From Skermania piniformis (GTDB lineage: Bacteria > Actinomycetota > Actinomycetes > Mycobacteriales > Mycobacteriaceae), in the NCBI RefSeq assembly GCF_019285775.1, contig NZ_CP079105.1, positions 2,790,001-2,854,000 of the forward strand: DNA of 64,000 nucleotides, written 5' to 3'. Under the pieces are notes generated by a model. That model ran no database searches. It saw nothing but the letters and a program-made list of their open reading frames with translations, and had not been told where the DNA came from. Position numbers and translations under genes: made by a program. How positions within the stretch are numbered: position 1 is the stretch's first letter; each line of letters begins with the position of its first letter. Positions 8,814-19,847 of this stretch are shown here, piece after piece.

Positions 8814-10358
8814 GTGACGACGGCTTCGGGGAGTCGGCGCCGCCATGTCGGCGGACAACAGTCGGCGATGATTCTGGGGACGCTGGCGCTGACCGCAATC
8901 GCGGTTCACCTGGCCGCCAGATCCGCTTGGGTGTCGGAGATCGTTCTGGCGATCGTCGGGCTCGGGATGACGGCGGCGGTACTGACCGGGATCTACCGGT
9001 ACCAGCCGGAGAAACCGGCCTTCTGGTGGTGTGTGCTGATCTGCGGCGCCGCCTACTCGACCGGCGCGGCCATCCGGATGAACCCGGTGAGCCGTGCGGA
9101 TCCGTCGATCCTGCTGCTCAGCGACCTGATTTCGCTGGTCGGTGCGGTGATCGCGGTGACCGCACTGGCCGCCTGCTGGCTCCGCCAGCCCGCGAGCCGA
9201 ATCGACTTCGACCTGCTGCTGGATACCGTGCTGATCGCGCTGGGCGGTTTGCTCGCGTCGTGGACCACGCTGATCTCGCCGGCGCTACGAGCCGGCCAAG
9301 GCGGGGCGGTGGAGAACGCCATCGCCGTGGCGTTTCCGATCATCGACGCCGGCCTGCTCGCGCTGCTGATGCATTCGATCTTCGTCTCGACCCGCAACGA
9401 TGCCGCGCTGCGCCTGGTCCAGCTGGCCGTGGCATGCGTGCTGATCGGGGATATGGGCTACGCCCTGGACGCGGCCGGCCGGACCGACCTGTCGTCGGCG
9501 GCGCTGCTGGTACCGCACCTGGTCGGCGGCGCCTGCATCGGCGCCGCCGCACTGATGCCGTCGATGGTGCATCTGAACACGCTGCGCCCGACGCACCGGG
9601 AACGTTCCCGGCAACGCGCGACCGCGGTTGCCGTGGTGCTGCTGGTCGCCACTTTGGTACCGGTTATCGGTGCCGGGCTGGAGTTCGTCGACCGGGTGGT
9701 GATGTCGGTCTTGCTCGGCGCGCTGCTGGTCGGGGTCCTCATCCGCAGCGAACGCGCGATCAAGCGCAGCAGCATGAGCGAACGTAACGCGCAGTTCCAG
9801 GCCGATCATGACAAACTGACCGGCCTGATGAATCGTCAGGCACTGATCGAACGGTTCAGCACCGAGGCGCGCCGGGACTGGGCCGGCAACTCGGTCGCCC
9901 TGCTGTTCGTCGACCTGAACGGATTCAAGCTGGTGAACGACACCTTGGGTCACGCCGCCGGCGACGAGCTGATCGCCAACTCGGCGCAGCGAATCCGCGA
10001 GGTGGTCGGGCCGGATGCGCTGGCCGCCCGGTACGGCGGCGACGAGTTCGTGGTGGCCGTGCCGACCGGGCGGCGGGGCGCCGGCATGGTCGCCGATCGC
10101 ATCGTGCACGCGCTCACCGCACCGTTCCAGCTCCATTCCGGTCCGGCACGGATTTCCGCGAGCATCGGGATCGCACACACCGAGCACGAGCTGACCGACG
10201 CGACCCTGGATCAACTCATCCGAGACGCCGACTCGGCGATGTATCTGGCAAAGGCACGCGCGGTCGGTGGGTATGCCTTCTACGAAGCCGTGCAGGCGCT
10301 CGACCATGTCATCGCTCCGACATTCTGGGACACCCAGCCGAAGGCCGTCCGGCGCTGA
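8814..10358 (+). CDS. Membrane-bound diguanylate cyclase (GGDEF)
   Basis: Makes cyclic di-GMP from two GTP at the inner face of the membrane. 514 residues from GTG 8814, chosen for AAGGGG seven bases upstream (a TTG at 8796 is also open). Residues about 20-325 form some eight to ten hydrophobic segments, a likely membrane sensor. The GGDEF domain spans about 335-500: DKLTGLMNRQAL, FVDLNGFKLVNDTLGHAAGDEL and the intact active site YGGDEF (GGDEF at 408-412). The product-inhibition I-site RxxD is absent (VGPD instead). No EAL domain. It begins 18 bases after the GNAT gene, so it is probably the third gene of the pdaD unit. Confidence 0.92.
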   Translation: MTTASGSRRRHVGGQQSAMILGTLALTAIAVHLAARSAWVSEIVLAIVGLGMTAAVLTGIYRYQPEKPAFWWCVLICGAAYSTGAAIRMNPVSRADPSILLLSDLISLVGAVIAVTALAACWLRQPASRIDFDLLLDTVLIALGGLLASWTTLISPALRAGQGGAVENAIAVAFPIIDAGLLALLMHSIFVSTRNDAALRLVQLAVACVLIGDMGYALDAAGRTDLSSAALLVPHLVGGACIGAAALMPSMVHLNTLRPTHRERSRQRATAVAVVLLVATLVPVIGAGLEFVDRVVMSVLLGALLVGVLIRSERAIKRSSMSERNAQFQADHDKLTGLMNRQALIERFSTEARRDWAGNSVALLFVDLNGFKLVNDTLGHAAGDELIANSAQRIREVVGPDALAARYGGDEFVVAVPTGRRGAGMVADRIVHALTAPFQLHSGPARISASIGIAHTEHELTDATLDQLIRDADSAMYLAKARAVGGYAFYEAVQALDHVIAPTFWDTQPKAVRR

Positions 10359-10464
10359 GTGGCCGACGCGCCGACCACGGGTTGATCTTCGGCGCGCCGC
10401 ACCGGCCGGTGGCGAACTCGCCGACGCTGTCGCAGAATCGACCGGGAAGACGAGGAGGGCCTCG

Positions 10465-11310
10465 ATGGGCAGGGTCACCACTCGCCGCACCATGCACCGA
10501 TTCACCCCGACCGGCGATATCCGGCGGCCGGACACTCTCGCCGTCGAAGAACCGCTGGAGCTGCGGGTCGACGGAGCACCGTTGACCGTGACGATGCGCA
10601 CACCGGGCGACGATATCGACCTCGCCTACGGCTTCCTGTTCGCCGAAGGCATTCTCGATACTGCCGACGACATCGCCACGGCTCGCTACTGTGCCGGCGC
10701 CGACGACGGCCGTAACACCTACAACACGCTCGACATCCGCCTGCGGGCCGGCAGCCGGATAGCGCCCGAAGCTGCGCTTGCCGCCCGCAACTTCCTGACC
10801 AGCAGCGCGTGTGGCGTATGCGGCAAAGCGAGCCTCGACCAGGTTCGCACCTGGATCCGGTTTCCGATCCCGCGGGACGCCGGAACCGTGAGTACCACCT
10901 TGCTGTCGACGCTGCCGGCGCAGTTGCGCGAGCAGCAGAAAGTGTTCGACTCGACCGGAGGCCTGCACGCGGCGGGGCTGTTCGATACCGACGGAAACCC
11001 GTTGGTGGTACGGGAAGACGTCGGCCGGCACAACGCGGTGGACAAGGTGATCGGTTGGGCGGTGCGCGCCGATCGGGTACCGCTGCACGACGCCGTCCTG
11101 ATCGTCAGCGGGCGAACGTCGTTCGAGCTGGTGCAGAAAGCCGTGATGGCCGGAATCCCGGTGCTGGGCGCGGTGTCGGCACCCAGCTCACTCGCCGTCG
11201 ACCTCGCCGCGGACGCCGGCCTGACCCTCGTCGGCTTTCTGCGCGGCACCACCATGAACGGCTACACCGGGCTGCATCGGCTGATCCACGAACCAGCCGG
11301 ACAGAGATGA
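10465..11310 (+). CDS. fdhD: Formate dehydrogenase sulfurtransferase FdhD
   Basis: Delivers sulfur from a cysteine desulfurase to the molybdenum cofactor of formate dehydrogenase. 281 residues. The conserved Cys pair lies in SACGVCGKAS (C116, C119), and VREDVGRHNAVDKVIGWA and SGRTSFELVQKA are FdhD family blocks that bind the cofactor. GAGGAGG six bases before ATG 10465 fixes the start. The stop overlaps the next gene. No formate dehydrogenase structural gene is in the window; mobA and moeZ, also molybdenum-cofactor genes, lie elsewhere in it. Confidence 0.95.
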   Translation: MGRVTTRRTMHRFTPTGDIRRPDTLAVEEPLELRVDGAPLTVTMRTPGDDIDLAYGFLFAEGILDTADDIATARYCAGADDGRNTYNTLDIRLRAGSRIAPEAALAARNFLTSSACGVCGKASLDQVRTWIRFPIPRDAGTVSTTLLSTLPAQLREQQKVFDSTGGLHAAGLFDTDGNPLVVREDVGRHNAVDKVIGWAVRADRVPLHDAVLIVSGRTSFELVQKAVMAGIPVLGAVSAPSSLAVDLAADAGLTLVGFLRGTTMNGYTGLHRLIHEPAGQR

Positions 11311-11939
11311 GCGCGCGACAACCGACCTCCGCGATGACCCGGCTCAGTGGCGCGGTGGTCGCCGGACTCGCGGTCGGTGTAGCGGTGGGCACGTGGAAGA
11401 CCTGGCCGATCGGAGTGCTCACCGGAATCGCCGCCGGCGGCGGGTTGTTCGTGATCAGCGGATGGCTCACGCTGTGGCCGCTGGACGCCGACGCCACCTA
11501 CCGACATTCGGACCGAGAGGACTTCCGACCCCGGCTGGAGGAGATGGCGGTCACCATCAGCGCCTCCGGGGGCTTGCTCGCCGTAGTGTTGCTGCTCGTG
11601 TTGGGCAATTCCGGCGACGCGGCCACCGCCGCGCTCGCGCTCGGCGCAACCGCGATGTCCTGGGCCAGCTTACACCTGATGTACGCGGCCCGATACGCCA
11701 ACTGCTACTACCGGGACACGATCGGCGGTATCGACTTCAACTCCGATGCCCGGCCGACCTACCGAGACTTCCTCTACTTCAGTTACAACCTCGGCATGAC
11801 GTACCAGATCTCCGACACCGCGGTGAGCGACCCGGTGATCCGCTCGGTGGTGCTCCGACATTGCCTGCTGTCCTACGTGTTCGGAACCGCCATCATGGCC
11901 ACCATGATCAACCTGGTGGTCGGGATCGTGGCGAAATAG
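11307..11939 (+). CDS. DUF1345 membrane protein
   Basis: 210-residue integral membrane protein of unknown function. Hydrophobic segments lie at about 15-30, 35-55, 85-100, 105-125 and 185-208. The conserved patch YYRDTIGGIDFNSDARPTYRDF and the following FSYNLGMTYQISDT are the DUF1345 signature. The start ATG overlaps the fdhD stop (ATGA), so the two are coupled. Confidence 0.8.
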   Translation: MSARQPTSAMTRLSGAVVAGLAVGVAVGTWKTWPIGVLTGIAAGGGLFVISGWLTLWPLDADATYRHSDREDFRPRLEEMAVTISASGGLLAVVLLLVLGNSGDAATAALALGATAMSWASLHLMYAARYANCYYRDTIGGIDFNSDARPTYRDFLYFSYNLGMTYQISDTAVSDPVIRSVVLRHCLLSYVFGTAIMATMINLVVGIVAK

Positions 11940-12152
11940 CCCGGACCCTCCGCCGCCGACGATCGCACCGTCCGTCCGGCGACGAAACCCGGATACCGCC
12001 GCAGCGCCGGACTCGCCCGCGCGGCACTCGGCCGCGAACTCGTAGCGACGGCCGCTGCGGCGGCCGTCCCGGCAAGCAGCGCACCCCGCAGGACGCTGCG
12101 CCGGGCACCCCGGGACGCACCGCCGATACCAGCATCGGATCAGGTCGGTCAT
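11940..12152 (-). pseudogene. Decayed start of an exported (Tat-like) protein
   Basis: On the minus strand a GAGGAG site precedes ATG 12152, which opens MTDLIR. In the +1 frame straight after it the sequence reads GARRSVLRGALLAGTAAAA, a twin-arginine-like signal peptide followed by an Ala/Ser linker. The two parts join only if one base is lost near codon 6, and the +1 frame has no start codon of its own. That frame runs into DUF1345 antisense and stops near 11878 without a mature domain. Read as a frameshifted, 3'-truncated remnant. Chance resemblance in GC-rich DNA is the alternative. Confidence 0.3.
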
Positions 12153-12290
12153 CCGAGATTCTCCTCGCACGCTTCGAAAAGCGTGTCCGAGACAGATCGT
12201 CGTGTGACGGAGACCGAAAGTCAACCATCCTGCGATCTCCGAAGATTCCCGATCGGACGCCCCCGATGCCGCACCGATCCGGGCGATCGT

Positions 12291-14576
<2,286 letters not shown>

Positions 14577-14659
14577 CGCCACCACCGCACCGACCGGAAC
14601 CCGGCCATATCGGGCCGAAATACCGGGATGTCCCCTATTCGCCGGGTACGTCTGCTCCC

Positions 14660-14665
14660 TACCCT
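14660..14665 (+). promoter_or_regulatory. -10 element of the Rv0340-like gene (leaderless)
   Basis: TACCCT, 6 bases before GTG 14672, in the 95-base divergent gap shared with the Hsp70-like gene. Confidence 0.55.
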
Positions 14666-14671
14666 GATGGG

Positions 14672-15250
14672 GTGGACACGGACCGAACCCTGCTGGAGAT
14701 CTTCGACCGACTCGTCGTCGGTCGAGAGCCGGACATCGGCGCCGCTCTGCACGCAGCCGGGTACGGCGACCTGCCGGCCGAACTGCTCAATCAGACGCTC
14801 GTCAGCTACTGCGACACCGCGCCGATCGAGGTGGCCGCGCATCTGGCACCACACGTCACCGCAGTCACCGCAGGCACCGAACCCGATCCGACTGTCGGCT
14901 TCGATCTGCTCGCAACGGTGCCGGCCGGCGCGACCGACGACCTCGACTTCGGAGCCGGCGGCACCGGACCCGCGGACGGGTTCGGCACCGCGCAGCTCGC
15001 GGGCTTGGTCCAAGCCCTCGATCCGCACGTCCTCGATCACCCCCCCACCGACCTGCACGCGGCCACCTTCGGGTCGGTCGACTCCGGGGAGTTCCATCCG
15101 GACCCGTTCGACACCGGACACGATTTCGGCGCCGGCTCGTGGCTGAGCCACGCGGCATCGGGCGAGCACACAATCACCGACCACGAGATCGCCGACCACA
15201 CGATCGCCGACGATCCGGAAACGGCAGCGGACGATCCGGGCGCCATCTAG
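14672..15250 (+). CDS. Rv0340-like conserved hypothetical protein
   Basis: 192-residue acidic protein. The first ~65 residues are predicted helical (LLEIFDRLVVGREPDIGAAL, LLNQTLVSYCDTAP) and resemble the small protein encoded beside iniB in mycobacteria; the rest is Asp/Gly/Thr-rich and probably disordered, ending in repeats of the type EIADHTIADD. No signal peptide or membrane segment. GTG 14672 is set by the -10 box. Its TAG stop shares the CTAG tetranucleotide with the iniC stop on the other strand. Function unknown; the context (ini locus) suggests a role with the GTPases. Confidence 0.65.
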   Translation: MDTDRTLLEIFDRLVVGREPDIGAALHAAGYGDLPAELLNQTLVSYCDTAPIEVAAHLAPHVTAVTAGTEPDPTVGFDLLATVPAGATDDLDFGAGGTGPADGFGTAQLAGLVQALDPHVLDHPPTDLHAATFGSVDSGEFHPDPFDTGHDFGAGSWLSHAASGEHTITDHEIADHTIADDPETAADDPGAI

Positions 15251-16719
15251 GCGAGTTCGGCAAGCATGCCCTCGCACGACCGGATCACCACCCTGCCCGC
15301 GGCGACCAACTGACGGTCGGTCATCGGGTTTTCCACCCGACGCTGCCAGCGCTCCAAAGCCTCGGCCGCGGCACCCCGCAGCTCGGCTCGGCCAGCCCCC
15401 GACGACCTGCCGAGCCGAGCTGCCAGTTCGATCCCCCCACCGCCGATCAGCCGGTCCAACTCGGCGATCACCTCGGGTCGGCCGCTGATCCAGCCGGAGC
15501 GCACCGCCGACAGCACGCGCAGCTCCCGCAGCGGATGTGCGGCCGACGAGATCCGCTCCACCTCAGCCCCGAGCGCATCGCTGCCGGGCCGCGGCCGAGC
15601 CCGGGTCAGCGCCGTCAACGCAGCCAACGTCGAATGGCTCTTGAGTACGTCGGCGCGCCGCAGGAACAGCGAACCCAACACCGTGCGAAGTTCGTCGATG
15701 CCGCTGTGCGCGGCCAACTCGTCGGCGAGCACGGATGCCGGGCAGGCCGGCTGCTGTCGCAGCAGGGTGGTCGCCAGCCGAACTCCGAACAGGCCGAATC
15801 GAGACAGCAGAGCCGTCCGCTGATCGACGTCGAGCCCGAGTTCGGGGCAGAGCGACGGCGCCGCCCTGCCGGCGAACCGGTCGGCACTGAGCAGCAACCG
15901 GTCCGCCGACGAAGGGTCGAGCTCGGCCACGCGGCGTAGCTGGGCGACCTCGCGCTCGGTCAGGGTGGCAGCGGTCTCGGCCAGCAACCCCGCCACCGGA
16001 ACGACGGTCTGCACCACCCGGCGGACCACCGGGTCGGCGGACATCCGGGCCGCGATGGTGCCCGCCGACGTCATCGAGTCCAGCCGGCCCCCACCGATCT
16101 CGTCGGCCCGGGACAACACCCCGATCGCATTCACCGGATTGGGCCGGCCACATACCGGATCGTGGAACGCCCGCAGAAACTCGACGTCGTCACCGTGCAG
16201 ATGCCGGAGCAGATACACGACGGCGTCCGCCGAGCGTTGTTCGTCGTCCGCCGGAATCAACAGATCCCAGGCTCGCCGCGCGGTCGGTGCGGACAACGAA
16301 CCGATCCCCGGCGTATCGATCAGGGTGGCGGCGCGCAGCCCGGCCGACGGCCAGGTGACGTCGAGCCGGGATACCTGGTCGGGGTCGAGGCCGGCCAGAT
16401 CCACCGTGATCGCCGCTGTGTCCCGGGTGAACCGGAGCTGACGGCTTTCGCCGTCGGTCAGCCGCGCCGTCACCCGGTAGGTGTGACCGTCGGCGTACCA
16501 GGTGGCGATCCGGGTGCACTCTCCGGCGTCGGTCGGTGCGAGCCGATCGCCGACCAGGGCGTTGAGCAAGGTCGACTTGCCGGCTTTGACCCGACCGACG
16601 ACAGCGACCCGCAGCGGCTCGGTCAGCCGATATTCCAGCCCGGCCAGCCATTCGGCATCCGCGGTACCGACATAGACGTCGATCGCGCGGGAAACCAGCG
16701 TCCGGGTCTCGTCGAGCAT
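15247..16719 (-). CDS. iniC: IniC-like dynamin-type GTPase
   Basis: 490-residue GTPase, close to the length of M. tuberculosis IniC (Rv0343). P-loop GRVKAGKS at 42-49, switch motif LIDTPGIGS, and SRADE where other GTPases have N/TKxD. The C-terminal half is helical with no clear membrane helix, unlike IniA. Its ATG overlaps the iniA stop (TGATG), so the two are made in step; GTG 16722 is a second possible start. IniA and IniC of mycobacteria are dynamin-like proteins induced by cell-wall inhibitors such as isoniazid and ethambutol and thought to maintain the membrane; the same role is inferred here. Confidence 0.85.
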   Translation of the reverse strand: MLDETRTLVSRAIDVYVGTADAEWLAGLEYRLTEPLRVAVVGRVKAGKSTLLNALVGDRLAPTDAGECTRIATWYADGHTYRVTARLTDGESRQLRFTRDTAAITVDLAGLDPDQVSRLDVTWPSAGLRAATLIDTPGIGSLSAPTARRAWDLLIPADDEQRSADAVVYLLRHLHGDDVEFLRAFHDPVCGRPNPVNAIGVLSRADEIGGGRLDSMTSAGTIAARMSADPVVRRVVQTVVPVAGLLAETAATLTEREVAQLRRVAELDPSSADRLLLSADRFAGRAAPSLCPELGLDVDQRTALLSRFGLFGVRLATTLLRQQPACPASVLADELAAHSGIDELRTVLGSLFLRRADVLKSHSTLAALTALTRARPRPGSDALGAEVERISSAAHPLRELRVLSAVRSGWISGRPEVIAELDRLIGGGGIELAARLGRSSGAGRAELRGAAAEALERWQRRVENPMTDRQLVAAGRVVIRSCEGMLAELA

Positions 16720-18587
16720 CACGATCTCGCCATGAGCAGGCCGGCGTCGGACCGGCCATCGATGTCGCAGGCCCGGACCCGCAGCTGCCGGATCCGACCG
16801 AGTTCGGCGTCGAGATCGGTCAACCGCTGCTTCCGGGCGGCCTCGGTGCGGCCGGCCACCTCACCGGCACGCTGCAGCGCCTCGGTGTTCGATCGGTCCA
16901 GCTGCTCGGCCAGCTCCGTGTAGTGATCCCGCAACTGACGCTGGATCAGCCGCAGCGTGTCGCGCGAGTCCTTGCCCATCACGAACCCGACTTGGTCGCA
17001 GTATCGGCGCACCGCCGCGCCGGCTTCGCGTTGTCGCAGTTCGAGCTGCCGCTGCTTCTCCTCCCGCAGCCCCCGGTGGCCCATCACCAGCGCGATGCCG
17101 AGCCCGATCGGGCCGATACTGACGCCCGCCATCATGCCGAGCATGACGAACATCACGGCACCGCCGTAGGCGCTGCGCATCGCGACGACGGCCTGCTTGC
17201 TCACCTTCATCTTCGCCGGCTCGAACCGGCCCGCCATGTCCTGGCCGTCCACCAGCGGCGCCGGGTCGTGGATCGAGATCTCGTCCAGGATCTCGCCCGA
17301 GGCCTCGCGGAAATGCGCGCCGACCAGCTCGGACAGCTCGGCGGCCCGACGCTGCAACAAGGCGTAGTCGGCGAGCACTTCGTGCGCGATCCGATCCCGG
17401 AGCCAGGCACGCAACGCCGGCCAGGTATCGGCCGGGTCGGACTCCTGGATGGCCTCCTCGGCCTCGACCACGACAGCCCGGATCCGGCGGCGCAGGTCGT
17501 GATCGATGTCGGAGACGAGGTCGGCGGTGCCGTCGTTGAGTGTCTGATTCCACTTCGCGACGGCCGAGCGCAGCACCTGAATCCGCTCCCGCACCGCGGT
17601 CAACTCGGCGAGGATCTGTTGTGCCTGTTCCGGCTCGACCAACGCGGCGCGCTCGGCCCGGAATTGGTCGGTGATCCGGTCACACACGGTCACCACATCC
17701 GCCGCGGCGGTGATCGCAAGCCGTTCGGTGGCGTCCCCCCCGACCGTGTCCTGCAGCACCCGAATCAGCTCCGGAACCCCGGACTCGACGTCCAGTTCCG
17801 AGTCGCCGGACGCAACCGCTATCGCCCGCAGCGTCGACGAGACCGCGAGCACCGGCGCGTCGATCTCGGCCCGACGCAGATGCTCCGTGGTGCGCGCGGC
17901 GATCTGCCGCCAGGACGGATACAGGTCGACCTTGGTCAGCACACAGATCACCGTGTCGCACAGGCTGCGAGCCTGCTGCAGAAAGTCCAGTTCGGCTTGG
18001 GTCAGCTCCTGCGCCGCGGCGGTGACGAAAACCAACGCATCGGCCAGCGAGGCCGCGGCCAGCGAGGCGGTCGCGTGCGCCGAGCCGATCCCCCCGACCC
18101 CAGGGGTATCCACCAACATCAGACCGTCCTCGAGCAGCGGGCAGGGCACCCGAACCTCCGCACCCACCACCCCGTCGGTCACCGGCTCGCTCGGTTCGGC
18201 CACCTGCTCGGACTCGAGCACGTGCCACCGCAGCTGATCGAACGGAACCGGTCGCCGCTCGACCGCGGGCATCGGGTCCGGTTGCCGGGGCGAACGCAAC
18301 AGCGCGACAACGGGCCGTTCGCCGTGCCGGACGTAAGTCGGCACGGCGGTGGCGATGTCGTCGTCGACCGGACAGACAGCCGTCCCCACCAGCGCATTGA
18401 CCAGCGCGCTCTTGCCCTGCTTGAACTCACCGACCACCACGACCTGCACGGCCGGGTCGGCCAGCTTTCGCCGGGAACGTTGCAAGAACTCGGTCAGATC
18501 GGGTCGGTTGTAGGCGGCGGCCGCCCGTAAACCCTGATCCACCAGAACGGCCGCCCGGGCCAGCCCGCGGGCTTCATCCTTACGCAT
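16719..18587 (-). CDS. iniA: IniA-like dynamin-type GTPase
   Basis: 622 residues. P-loop GEFKQGKS at 53-60, LVDTPGVGG in the switch-2 region and the base-recognition motif TKVD. A hydrophobic hairpin (GGAVMFVMLGMMAGVSIGPI and following) near residue 480-510 is flanked by long helices, matching the membrane-inserting paddle of bacterial dynamin-like proteins; M. tuberculosis IniA (640 aa) can cause membrane fission in vitro. It sits between iniB and iniC on the same strand, as in Rv0341-Rv0343. The C-terminus overlaps iniC. Confidence 0.9.
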   Translation of the reverse strand: MRKDEARGLARAAVLVDQGLRAAAAYNRPDLTEFLQRSRRKLADPAVQVVVVGEFKQGKSALVNALVGTAVCPVDDDIATAVPTYVRHGERPVVALLRSPRQPDPMPAVERRPVPFDQLRWHVLESEQVAEPSEPVTDGVVGAEVRVPCPLLEDGLMLVDTPGVGGIGSAHATASLAAASLADALVFVTAAAQELTQAELDFLQQARSLCDTVICVLTKVDLYPSWRQIAARTTEHLRRAEIDAPVLAVSSTLRAIAVASGDSELDVESGVPELIRVLQDTVGGDATERLAITAAADVVTVCDRITDQFRAERAALVEPEQAQQILAELTAVRERIQVLRSAVAKWNQTLNDGTADLVSDIDHDLRRRIRAVVVEAEEAIQESDPADTWPALRAWLRDRIAHEVLADYALLQRRAAELSELVGAHFREASGEILDEISIHDPAPLVDGQDMAGRFEPAKMKVSKQAVVAMRSAYGGAVMFVMLGMMAGVSIGPIGLGIALVMGHRGLREEKQRQLELRQREAGAAVRRYCDQVGFVMGKDSRDTLRLIQRQLRDHYTELAEQLDRSNTEALQRAGEVAGRTEAARKQRLTDLDAELGRIRQLRVRACDIDGRSDAGLLMARS

Positions 18588-18698
18588 CTATCGTCTCTCC
18601 GGCCCCTGTGTTCTCGACATCCTGTTTACCCGGCTTCGCGTCCCGACGCTCTTCCGCAACCGGGACCACGGCCCCAGCTGCGGAAATACATTCCCCGA

Positions 18699-19721
18699 TC
18701 AACCGACGGTCAGCACCTCTTGTCCGCCCGGACCATCCTCGATCGCGGTGGCGGAGTCGTTGCCGTAGATCACGTCACCGTGATGACCGCCCGCGGTATA
18801 GCCGGCATCGAGGTGGTCGGAGACGTCGGTATAGCCGGTGTCGGAGTAGTAGTCGGGGCTCTGATCGGTGAAGCTCTCGTCGGCGTAGGGCGAGTTGTCG
18901 GTGTAGTCGTCCGGCGCGCTACTCGGATCCGACCCGACCGCCGCTCCGCCGATGTTCGATCCACCCGTGTTCGATCCACCCGTGTTCCATCCCTCGACGA
19001 CGCTCGGCGAGCCGGCACCGAACTCGAGGCTCGGACCGAGGTCCCCGACCGCAGTCACACCGTCATCGATCACGCCGGTGTTGACCGAACCGACGATTCC
19101 ACCGTCCGCCGGAACTGCGCCGTCGCCGGTGTTTGCCTGGCCCGTATCGGCGCCGCCGATGGCCTGCGCGTCGACGCCGGTTACGGCGTTTCCCAGGTCT
19201 TCCCCCGCAGCGATCGCGTCCGCTCCGCCGGCATGCCCGGTGCCGGACTCCACCAGGTTGCCGTTCCCGATCACTGTCACGGTCCAAGAATGATCGTCGT
19301 AGGCGTAGTACTGATTGGTGATCGCAGTAACCTGCTCGACGATCTGGGCGGTCGGCAGGTAATCGCCGTCACCCGGATGACCACCGCCGACGTGCCCGAC
19401 ACCGTCGCCGGAATGTGGCGCGCCGGCGTAACCGTTACTGCTTCCGGCCGCCGCCACCGCGCCGGCATGAACCGCGCCGGCGTTGCCCACCGTCGATGCG
19501 GTGCCACCGACGTACGCGGCCGACCCACCGGGAACCGCACACTGCCCGACCAGCTGATCGATATCCACCCCGGCCAGGTCGCTCGGCACGAGATCGTGGG
19601 CGGCGAAGGCACTCGACGGGTCGGCGAGAAACTGCGCCGTCTGCGCCGGGCTGCCGAACACTTCGCTGAACAGCGCCCGCAGCTTCTCCAGCACGATCGC
19701 GGTGACGTCGACGTTGGTCAT
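18699..19721 (-). CDS. iniB: IniB-like glycine/alanine-rich protein
   Basis: 340 residues. The first ~60 form the conserved IniB N-terminal domain (FGSPAQTAQFLADPSSAF, then DLVPSDLAGVDIDQLVGQ). The rest is low-complexity Gly/Ala/Asp/Thr with repeated NTGGSN and a C-terminal Tyr/Asp-rich stretch (DDYTDNSPYADESF). No signal peptide. AAGGAG eight bases before ATG 19721 is one of the strongest ribosome sites in the window. It opens the iniB-iniA-iniC operon; the 111-base gap to iniA is small. Function unknown even in mycobacteria. Confidence 0.8.
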   Translation of the reverse strand: MTNVDVTAIVLEKLRALFSEVFGSPAQTAQFLADPSSAFAAHDLVPSDLAGVDIDQLVGQCAVPGGSAAYVGGTASTVGNAGAVHAGAVAAAGSSNGYAGAPHSGDGVGHVGGGHPGDGDYLPTAQIVEQVTAITNQYYAYDDHSWTVTVIGNGNLVESGTGHAGGADAIAAGEDLGNAVTGVDAQAIGGADTGQANTGDGAVPADGGIVGSVNTGVIDDGVTAVGDLGPSLEFGAGSPSVVEGWNTGGSNTGGSNIGGAAVGSDPSSAPDDYTDNSPYADESFTDQSPDYYSDTGYTDVSDHLDAGYTAGGHHGDVIYGNDSATAIEDGPGGQEVLTVG

Positions 19722-19818
19722 GGTGATCTCCTTGTCCCGCCCGACCAGCTGCCGGGGGCTCGCTGAGAACCAAGCCTGCGATAGCCGGAAGCGGCCGACA
19801 TCGGGGCTTTCCCCCGAA

Positions 19819-19838
19819 CCGGTAGGGATCCGGTAGGG
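19819..19838 (-). promoter_or_regulatory. Direct repeat upstream of iniB
   Basis: CCGGTAGGG occurs twice with an 11-bp period (one helical turn) about 100 bases before iniB and just after the regulator gene. Spacing by one turn suits a dimeric activator. A small hairpin (TCGGGG/CCCCGA) lies between it and iniB. Confidence 0.35.
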
Positions 19839-19847
19839 GGATCGGGG

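Noticed and set aside
15247..15250. Shared CTAG stop of iniC and the Rv0340-like gene as a regulatory site
   Set aside because: Simple tail-to-tail overlap; CTAG serves as TAG on both strands and nothing else supports a function.
16923..18530. 535-codon plus-strand frame opposite iniA
   Set aside because: His/Gln/Arg-rich composition of an antisense frame and no motif; iniA on the minus strand is clear.
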